Source: Lineus longissimus
Taxonomy: Eukaryota; Nemertea; Pilidiophora; Heteronemertea; Lineidae
Assembly (NCBI RefSeq): GCF_910592395.1
Contig: NC_088311.1
Span: 14,324,501 to 14,388,500, forward strand
Reading direction: 5' to 3'
DNA: 64,000 nucleotides
Positions within the stretch are counted from its first letter, which is position 1, and each line of letters begins with the position of its first letter. Below, one piece after another: positions 56,905-64,000 of this stretch. The notes beneath the pieces were generated by a model. That model saw only the letters and a list, made by a program, of their open reading frames with translations. It did not search any database and was not told the origin of the DNA. The position numbers were made by a program, and so were the translations under genes.

Positions 56905-58180
56905 TTGAGTCGTCGAGGGCGTACATTTCGTTTCTTTGTCATACAGTCCCAAAATAAGTATAATATGGCGCCACGCCCCACCAGTCGTGCTATTCCTTGC
57001 CTCAGTATCTTGTCAATGACTTCCTTTTCCTCATCCTTAAAGGCTAATGCCGTCCTTCGCGGCTGCTGTTTTATAGGTCTCGCATTCCCAGTGTCTATGG
57101 TGTGTTCTGCTAGGGTGATTTCCCAAACATCATCATCGTCCCTAGCAAACACATCTTGGTAATGGCATAGGAGGTCAGCAACGGCTTCTTTCTATACATA
57201 ACTCGTCAGATTCTTGACTGTATCCTTGTAGACTCCAAGAACATGATCGGGAACCCTCCTCTTTCCTCGGCGAGTTTTTCTCCAACCTCGCTGACTCCCA
57301 ACCGATCTTGCTAAGTCTCCCCTCTCTGGTTTCTTCAGTGTTATTGGCCTGATTTCATCAAAGTTATCATCTAGCTCCGGATTTTCTTTCTCACATAAAA
57401 CTTTGGTTGGTTTCTCTGAGTATTCTGCAAATCCAAGTACTTCGTCTTTCTTTACTACTTGGTCAGCATTGGACGGGTTAATGATACGAAGTTTAACTGT
57501 CGCATTCTTTTGACTGTCTACAAGACATGTTGCGACCATCAGTCCGTGTTAATTTCGACGAATTCTCCACTAGCATGCAAGCGTCTTTTGCTGTAAGCGG
57601 GTCGTTGAACTCCCTCGCAATATAGGCGTCCATAACTCTTTCGCAGCCCCCGGGGATGACATAATCTTTGGCAGCCGTGACTCTTCTTGATGGATTTTCA
57701 CAAGTTTTAAGTCCGACTTGCTCTAAAGGTATTTCTACCCCGCTGAGGATCATCCCTCCCTCGCTTAACAGTATATCAGCTGGTCCATCCTCATGGCTCA
57801 CAAGGATGTCTGCTCCCAACAGTAGCTGACCCATAATCTCCGTCACCCAAAGATCTCTTTCCATCTTCACGGGTCCCAAGGAAATTTCAAACTTAGCACT
57901 ACCGTGGCACTTCATTCGTCGTCCTTCAGCACTGCTCTCCAGTTCTGGGCTTATTCAAGGCAGGTCTCTTCTCTTCTGGTATCTTCATGTATACTGAGTG
58001 CGATAACAGAGATCGACTTGCTCCAGTATCGACAGTCAGATTAATTTCTTCACCTTGAACTTTTCCCTCTATATAAATACCATTGTATCTCGGTATCTCG
58101 CGTCTTGTGGCCTCCAAGGTGTCTTTCATTTCTACCAAAAAATCATAGTAGGGGTCCTCTTCTATAGTTTCGTTGCTCGG
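56905..58180 (-). pseudogene. Gypsy protease and RT N-terminal region, broken
   Basis: Minus strand. MVEMKDTLEATRREIPRYNG leads to the aspartic protease signature LTVDTGASRSLLS (about 58,030), then after a shift near 57,920 FEISLGPVKMERDLWVTE and QLLLGADILV (flap/second half). After another shift near 57,530 a linker ends at a stop (57,192), followed by YQDVFARDDDDVWEITLAEH and RRTALAFKDEEKEVIDKILR of the RT N-terminus. Beyond GIA at ~56,995 similarity is lost to the insertion. At least three frame breaks. Confidence 0.82.
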
Positions 58181-58209
58181 GGTCGCTCGTAGGCCATCTG
58201 GGCCGACCC

Positions 58210-58950
58210 CTAATGGTTTAACGACTTGTTGGCACTCGCCCCAGTCGCTGCCTGAGCGCTATTACCACTCCATCCTCCAGGTCTAGGGGCTTGGAATGTC
58301 GGCCTATTGGGCATCCGTGGTGCTTGTACGCTTTCTGAGATTACTGGTGGGGCGCCGGTCACCGCTCCCCCTGGCATCTGGTAACTTGCCAGCATGGCAT
58401 GGAAGGAGTCGCAATTCTTGGCAAAGTGCCCAAGAGCTCCACACTTAAAACAGGTACTGGTTTCACGGTTTACTCTAGCTCTACCCTGCGGCCTCTGGTC
58501 CGGGGCTTGATTTCCACCATTGCCCCTACTCTGGTTATTACTCTTGGGTCCTTTAGATTTTCCGGACTTCTCTCCAGCCGCTTTAAGGGCTTCCACTGTA
58601 TCTTTAATAGTCTTAAACTGTTCTTGCAGTTCTTTCATGGCGTCTTTGTCATTAGACGTCGGCTTGTTTTGATACTTTTCATTCGGCTTGCTACCTTCTT
58701 TCTTACTCTGGAAAGGTTTATTCTTGTGTGACTTTTGGCTCCTCTGCTGACCAGCAAATCTAACTGGTTCCTGTAATTCTGCCTCCTCAGTCTCAGACTC
58801 CACTTCTGGCGATTCTTCCCTAGCTCTCCTGGCAGTTCTTTTGCTTTTTCTCCCTTCCGAGTCTTCCGCCTGGTTTTGCCGCCTCGTTTCGATCAAGTTC
58901 ACCATCTGGTTAACAGCATTGTCGATGTCGCTCGGCTGCGCACAAACTCA
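58210..58950 (-). pseudogene. Gypsy Gag C-terminal part with zinc knuckle
   Basis: A basic and glutamine-rich stretch followed by a CCHC knuckle CFKCGALGHFAKNC (about 58,432-58,473) and a Pro/Gly tail ending NKSLNH plus stop at 58,210. The knuckle binds genomic RNA during packaging. It is separated by a frame break at 58,905-59,030 from the upstream capsid region. The following gap to the protease start (about 70 nt) is normal for Gag-Pol. Confidence 0.87.
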
Positions 58951-59027
58951 ACCTGTTCACCTGCTTTTGTGTCATACACCCCTCGGAAGAATCTCTGCAA
59001 AATATCTTCTTTTCTGGTCTGGTAGTC

Positions 59028-59760
59028 TCACTTAGGGTAGGCCTTGTCATACAGGCGCTTCAAATCTGCTGAGAACTTTTCTAGGGTTTCTCCTGGCTTC
59101 TGGCATCTGTTATTAAACTGTGTCTGAAAGGTCTTTACTGATTCCACCTTTCTAAACCGGTTTCCTAACTCTCCTACCAATTTAGCGTAGTTATTCCAGG
59201 TTTCTTCCGGCAGTTGCTCATATACAAACGTTCCTGCTTCACCCTGAAGTCTGGGAAGGAGTTCATCTAGTTTCTGTTTTTCCGACCAGTTCATGCGATC
59301 AGCGATGTTCCTGAACCTGTTGAACCAAACTTCCCACGATTCCTTCCCTCTGAAGGCTGGCAATTTGGGACCAGGACGGGATCGTCTGGCGGTGCGGGTT
59401 TCTCTCTCTTCTGACTGGACTTTAAACATTTCCAGCATTTTTTTTTCCTGTTCCGCAAGCCTCTTTCTGAACTCGTCCTCACTTTTCTTGATCTCTACCT
59501 GCAGTGCCCTATGGTACTCTTTGTCTCGGTGCTGAAGCTCTGCTTCAGATCTCTCTCTTTCTTCCCGCTCTTTTCTCTGATACTCTATTTTATTCTGCCG
59601 ACATTCCCATTCCAATTTCTCTCGTAACTCTGCTTCTCTTTTCCGTAGTTCATCTGCTCTCTGTTTCTCATAATCTTTCCTCTGAGGATTACCCATTCTT
59701 GGCGTGCTGTGTGAGAAATACGTCGAAGCTATGGTAGAGATTGGATTCCATACACTAAAC
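59028..59760 (-). pseudogene. Gypsy Gag central part (coiled coil plus retrotransposon Gag domain)
   Basis: Minus strand: a ~100-residue highly charged coiled coil (RADELRKREAELREKLEWEC and further heptads), then the capsid-like Retrotrans_gag region with PKLPAFRGKESWEVWFNRFR, LPRLQGEAGTFVYEQLP, LGNRFRKVESVKTFQTQFNN and RCQKPGETLEKFSADLKRLY. It ends at a stop at 59,028 just before a shift. The frame extends rightwards of the Met at 59,696 up to the pogo insertion near 59,760, so the N-terminus of Gag is on the far side at 62,641-63,209. Confidence 0.85.
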
Positions 59761-60182
59761 GGAGGGACATACTGTATTCTCCCACTTAACCGAGCGCCAG
59801 GAAAATGGCTCGAAAATGACTAAGTCCAGAAACATGGCAGTCTGTAGTATTTTACGGGTGGGCTGCAAACATTCAATATGACAGCCAATTATAGTGATCA
59901 ATAGATATAGGAAGGCAACCTTGTAAATGTTGTCAATTCAATAACGCCTTGTCGCGGCCAGGGCCAGTAATCCCTGTAGTCAGGGTGATGATTATTGAAG
60001 TTACGTAAGTCTATTACAAGTCCATATAAATGGTTGACCGATCCAGTCTTTTAAATGAATTTATTTTATCTAATCGATTATGGAATCGTTTTCTTGAGGG
60101 GAAAATCCAATAAAGGGAACTTTCGTGTCAAATGTCCCAATTGTTTTCTGCCATCTTGCTTTGACCACGTTCTTCTGGTAAG

Positions 60183-60350
60183 ATGCACGCAATCCGATGG
60201 AGTTTGTGGGTAGGCCTAGCAGGCACCATGATGATCTTAACGTATGGAATGGAGTATGGAGATGATGTTGACAGCCCTGACCCTGATACCACTACTGATG
60301 ATGATGATGTAGATGATGCTAACCAAGCTGTACCGGTGTGCAAGGGATAG
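60183..60350 (+). CDS. Possible 55-codon acidic secreted or anchored peptide
   Basis: A complete ATG-to-TAG frame. It begins with a signal-like segment MHAIRWSLWVGLAGTMMILT, then an acidic Asp-rich run (DDVDSPDPDTTTDDDD) and ends NQAVPVCKG. It lies inside the pogo-like element, upstream of the transposase exons. The acidic part is a (GAT)n-like repeat, so the frame may be open by chance. Confidence 0.25.
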   Translation: MHAIRWSLWVGLAGTMMILTYGMEYGDDVDSPDPDTTTDDDDVDDANQAVPVCKG

Positions 60351-60479
60351 TAGTCCTAGGGCTGATAGTCCTTGTAACAATAGCCCGCATTGCTAAATGT
60401 TTTGGTTAGGGTTAGTGGTACAATAGATCATGCTGCTTAATTGGTCAAATACAATGCTACCGGACTATGACTCCAGGGG

Positions 60480-62130
60480 GACTATATCCGCTGTCACACC
60501 GGGTGCACGTAGGCACCAGAAAAGCTACAGCCTCAATCTGAAGATTGACCTTATCGAGACATGCCAATTGGAGCATGCTATAGGATTACGTCATGCTGAA
60601 ACTGCGACATCCTGTGCTAGACACCACCGCATAGCACCGCAGACATTTAGACGTTCGATAAGCACACAGGATGACTTGTTTGCCCTCAGAGATAAATCAA
60701 CTCAAGACCATAGAAGACGGAGGAGACAACGGCAACACCGAACTGATTAACAAGGTAGTTTTTCTTCAAGCATTCTATTCCTCGCTAAATGAATTTCCTT
60801 CTTTGTTGGCCTATACTGACTGGAATAAGTCCGCTTCTGTGTCATGGACGGAAGAATAAGTCGCATGATACATCAAAGCGACTGACCCTGACCATGCCTT
60901 TAACAATCAGTATTATTGTTCCAGGGACCTTTATTCTTAGGACTAACATTTCGTTCATACCAGTGGTCATCACCAATCAATATTTCCAAAGATGTTAAAG
61001 GTGTTAGCTTTTTTATTTCAGCACAGTGGCCCGAAATGGAAAACAATTTGAACACCTGGTTCCTTGAGCGCCGAAGACTTGGTTTCCCTGTTTCCGGTGA
61101 GGATATTAAAGGGCAAACTGGAAGAGAATTTCGGCAATGGTGGGCAGAGCTTCCGAACGAAACGAAGGCCGAAAGACAAGAACAGAGACCCCTGCTATAC
61201 CTTTTCCATGCATCTGCAAATTGGCTTAGCAACTTTATGGAAAGGTGAGCTTTATTCCGCTGTTGCATGGATCGGCCTTAACGTATGGATTGTATTCGGT
61301 GAATTTTAACAATATGCAAATTCCATTTCAGGAAACAAATCAGCTATCGAAGGAAGACCAACGATCCAAGGGCGTTACCTGACAACGCCCAGGCTTTAGT
61401 TGCCGACTACCGGGGATATATTGCAGACCTCATCAGAGACGCTGATTTTGATGTCATCATGAACATGAATGAAACGTTCGTGTTGTTTGATTTGGTGCCA
61501 AGATCAACAATGGAAGGGACTGGATCCCAGAATGTTGACAGTTAATGGTAGTATTTTTTAGGAAAATCAGAACTTCTTTGACTAAGATTGTTGTAGGTTT
61601 GTCATGGATGCAACCAAAACATTGTGCGTGTCTGACTGTTCAGAAAAGTAATGTAAATGTTCATACTTGTTGTTTGCTTTTCCAGGTAACTGGTAGTCCA
61701 CAGGGTTGGGCACGACACCAATCGCTAATCGAGTGGTTGCAGGCCCTGATTGTGCCATTTGTAGCAGGGGCCACGTTCCTGTTACTTTTAGACAGGTCTC
61801 CGGCGCATCGAAATCAGCAATTTCGTGACGCAATCACCGCAGAGAATGGGACACACACTTTTATACCAGGACGATGTACTTCGCTGTTGCAGCCCTTGGA
61901 CTTAACCGTAAACAGGAGCTTCAAGTGTCACCATTTGGAAAGTGTGGAAAATCGGCCACACCGATGATCAAGGACATTGTGAGCGGATCACCAGGCGGGA
62001 TGTGGTCAGGATGATCAGCCTCGGCTGGGAAAGGGTCACACAAGAGACGATTATGAAGGGTTGGAGAGCCAGTGACCTAGTTCCTGAGGACGATGACGAA
62101 GTTGGGGGAGGGGGTAGAGATGGTAAATGA
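60480..62130 (+). pseudogene. pogo/Tigger-like transposase, multi-exon, decayed
   Basis: N-terminal helix-turn-helix: GARRHQKSYSLNLKIDLIET and AETATSCARHHRIAPQTFRR (60,505-60,640). The CENP-B-type second domain is in 61,027-61,245 (ENNLNTWFLERRRLGFPVSG, ASANWLSNFMER), with donor AAAG|GTGAGC and the next acceptor tccatttcag at 61,331. The catalytic core is DVIMNMNETFVLF, then LLLLDRSPAHRNQQF and TSLLQPLDLTVNRSF. The first Asp of the DDE/D triad, usual in NMDET, is Asn here. Frames break at 61,545 and near 61,940. A C-terminal acidic tail ends at 62,128. It is inactive. Confidence 0.8.
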
Positions 62131-62640
62131 TGAGCTTTAGCAGTTTGTTGAGGGGATTGAGTTTTCGGAAGGAGAAGAGGATGATGATGTTATTAATTAT
62201 GACGTGTAAATCCCGTTTGGATAATAAAATTGATTGGTAAATCGATAAGTAAATATGTTCTTTAATTCATTTGTTGACAGCAAGACTTCTTTATTGGGAC
62301 ATTCTGCAGACCCATGAAGCTGGCTTTATCATAGACACTAGATTAGAAATTTATGGTCAACCAACACTATAGGCATACAACGAGGACGCTAGTCGTATTG
62401 TATTCATTCATTCAGTACAGGACTACCCCATGTCAATGTTCATGTCTTTTATCCACTTACGTGGAAGGCATTGGCATTGCCCACGAAAAGGGAGTCAATT
62501 ATCAGCTGTGGCTGTTCTTTCTAATGTTCGCCTGCCACCAGTAAAATCGGCCTATTCATTTGGACTTAGTCATTTTACGATTCAGCCGCGCTTGGTTTAG
62601 TGGGAGAAGACAGTATGTCAGTGAGCCTCCCGCTATGGCC

Positions 62641-63209
62641 GATGACGTTGTGCTCGTCAGATAATTAAGAACGCTGGTTAACGGAGTCTCTTTTCTTGCC
62701 TCACTAGGTTGCGCTGCATAGCTAAACATCCCTTCTACTGATCCACTCTGCGTCGCTGGCGTCTCCCTGTCTAATTCATCTGGCCTATCTTGCCCCTCAC
62801 TAGGTCTTTGCTCTTTTGATTCACTCAAGCTTTCATACTGCCGGTTCTCTTCACCAAGCTGCTTTTCCGCTGATCGATCTCTAACATCAGGCTTCTCCTT
62901 TTTATTCTCATCCCATTCAACACTTTGAAAGCTTAAAGTGATCGTTTGCCCCGTCTCGGTAGTCACCAAGGCTTGTCCATTCAACAAGGTCTGTACTTGG
63001 TCCAGACTCACGGTAGCAGACGCATTCAAACCATCTCCCGTCGTTTCTCTATCGGGTCCCGGTTGTGCGCTTTCCGCTGCACTACAACCTTTATTAGCTT
63101 CACTTGACCTTGTTGTCTCCATGGCAGATTTATTCTGTTTAGATATTTTGCTTATATCTTCTTGTAAATTACTACCAGTGCTTTTATGCTCTGAATAATG
63201 TCTTCTCAT
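62641..63209 (-). pseudogene. Gypsy Gag N-terminal part (cut by pogo)
   Basis: The ATG at 63,209, 57 nt downstream of the primer-binding site, opens MRRHYSEHKSTGSNLQEDIS. A Ser/Glu/Gln-rich, largely disordered protein follows (SLDQVQTLLNGQALVTTETG is the most structured piece). The frame passes into the pogo inverted repeat near 62,640, which supplies a false C-terminus and stop at 62,556. The position right after the primer-binding site indicates the start of Gag. There is no family motif in this part. Confidence 0.6.
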
Positions 63210-63265
63210 CAGGATATTCGGCGGGTCTATGTTCGATCACTTGATCCCTGATATTAGTAACAAGG

Positions 63266-63283
63266 ATCCCACAGCTGTCACCA
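63266..63283 (-). promoter_or_regulatory. Gypsy primer-binding site, tRNA-Leu type
   Basis: Minus strand TGGTGACAGCTGTGGGAT, four bases inside the LTR edge. Its complement ends in CCA and closely resembles the 3' end of animal tRNA-Leu of the AAG/CAG group (ATCCCACCGCTGCCACCA, from memory, two mismatches). It primes minus-strand cDNA synthesis. Confidence 0.75.
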
Positions 63284-63287
63284 GTTA

Positions 63288-64000
63288 TGTCGTGCCTATC
63301 TGTCCTGACGTCAATCAATGCTCGCATAAATTATAGGTTACGTCACGGAGACTGTCTTGGAGGATTCAAGTAATGAGGTCTGAACATGTATTAACTTTAA
63401 TTCAATGGCGATGCCTTTTATATTCTTGCACTATTCTCTAGTTAGTTTGAGTCCCAGAACTATTCAATTTAAGAGCTACTCGGCCACGTTCACCTGAGTT
63501 CGCATATCCTCAGATACCTCCCTGGCGAGCAGTCTATGGCTAAACAGGAGCTGCGGGGGAAGGGCGTACCGAAGGAGAAGGAGTCCTAAAAGGGACTATA
63601 CTGGAGGGATCAATAATATATTATAACTGTAAAGGGGTTAAATCTACGGGAAAGTTCCCTAATCTGATACACATATATTTACTGCCAAAGCAACGTACTA
63701 ACTACTTGATGCAAGTGTCCTCGGTGTGAAAGTGTGCCCAAAGTACTGTCATGAAAGTCTTGGACAAGTGTTCACCCTTAGGAAGTGTACACCCTTGTAA
63801 TTAAATATTTACCCTGGCATCTATATAGTTGCAAATTCAATTTAGTATGGCATTCAAGAGGAGAGGAAAAGAAGCGAGACCGTTCACAGTGCTGTGTGAA
63901 ACCCGTCTGCCGTACCGCGCTCCCAACCGTCAACAATGGACGTCATGACGTCGGTTGTACCCCCGCTGCTGAGTGACAGATTTGTTCACAAGATAACATC
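63288..64000 (-). repeat. Gypsy right LTR (5' LTR on minus strand), truncated by window
   Basis: Matches 41,636-42,348 base for base apart from roughly ten substitutions and no net indel. It should end near 64,499 if the length equals the left LTR. It contains the same TATA (about 63,416-63,427) and CRE-like sites. Confidence 0.9.

Larger units (their letters stand above)
59761..62640 (+). mobile_element. pogo-like DNA transposon inserted in Gypsy Gag
   Basis: Long inverted ends (~140 bp, imperfect). The left has gacatactgtattctcccac, aaaatgactaagtcc and gtattttacgggtggg. The right, read on the minus strand, has gacatactgtcttctcccac, aaaatgactaagtcc and gattttactggtggc. Between them, on the plus strand, is a multi-exon transposase with CENP-B-type helix-turn-helix and DDE_1 domains. 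The ends are estimates (plus or minus 10 bp), and no certain target duplication was identified. Confidence 0.75.
41636..64000 (-). mobile_element. Gypsy-type LTR retrotransposon, minus strand, heavily interrupted, truncated by window end
   Basis: The direct repeats start at 41,636 and 63,288 and match with a constant offset of 21,652 for at least 712 bp. Inside, from right to left on the minus strand, are the primer-binding site, Gag, zinc knuckle, protease, RT, RNase H, integrase and a zinc-finger ORF3, so the order is Gypsy (Ty3) type. Three large insertions (pogo at ~59.76-62.64, a LINE-bearing insert at ~50.34-56.9 and a LINE at ~44.63-48.25 kb) expand it to about 22.9 kb. Several stops, frameshifts and an internal RT deletion show that it is dead. 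Confidence 0.9.

Noticed and set aside
61582-61833. Minus-strand frame over the pogo core
   Set aside because: Antisense shadow of the DDE_1 region.

Overview
The window is non-prokaryotic DNA from an animal genome, almost certainly a marine invertebrate. Coding sequence is sparse, and consensus GT-AG introns are visible at about 4.5, 7.4, 14.4, 15.1, 16.0 and 61.2 kb. The mobile elements are DIRS, PIF/Harbinger, Gypsy, BEL/Pao, pogo, LINEs and Polinton. The pearl/CvA-like repeat at 2.9-4.1 kb is a type best known from bivalve and other mollusc genomes. The frequent word taggcct is also common in echinoderm and hemichordate DNA, so I cannot decide between mollusc and ambulacrarian. There is no rRNA, tRNA or CRISPR array that I can support.

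Layout. 0.5-1.6 kb: decayed Polinton major capsid gene (minus). 1.99-2.17 kb: C-run and a short tandem array. 2.88-4.07 kb: Helitron-like element with three ~300-bp units, an (ACG)n run and a terminal hairpin. 4.47-7.61 kb: two phase-compatible exons of a secreted protein (minus), the best host-gene candidate. 8.15-9.58 kb: paired 443-bp inverted-end repeats. 9.86-12.02 kb: C-rich tandem repeats, including a ~1-kb unit repeated twice. 13.595-23.68 kb: a PIF/Harbinger transposon (Myb/SANT gene plus DDE transposase) whose transposase is split by a nearly complete DIRS-type tyrosine-recombinase retrotransposon (about 16.43-22.98 kb). 23.43-25.41 kb: an apparently perfect 990-bp tandem duplication of the Harbinger right end.

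From 28.3 kb onward a Polinton/Maverick-type (virus-like) element is present in pieces: capsid gene, several Polinton-type structural or membrane genes, integrase with chromodomain, an HNH nuclease, a deoxynucleoside kinase and the tail of a DNA polymerase B-like gene. The pieces are separated by a LINE fragment, a BEL/Pao fragment (itself cut by a 943-bp element with a 9-bp target duplication) and unknown sequence. At 41,636 the polymerase tail is interrupted by a large Gypsy LTR retrotransposon (minus strand) that runs off the right edge. Its left LTR is about 41,636-42,847 and its right LTR starts at 63,288. Inside it are a CR1/Jockey-group LINE (44.63-48.25 kb, itself carrying a 186-bp MITE), a 6.5-kb insertion with a second LINE (50.34-about 56.9 kb) and a pogo-like DNA transposon (about 59.76-62.64 kb).

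The window is therefore a graveyard of nested elements with up to four levels of insertion. Most genes carry stops or frameshifts. The DIRS element is the best preserved. The features I would look at first are the dNK/HNH cargo of the Polinton-like cluster, the zinc-finger third ORF of the Gypsy element, the DIRS-in-Harbinger nest with its readable internal complementary region, and the phase-compatible secreted-protein exons.
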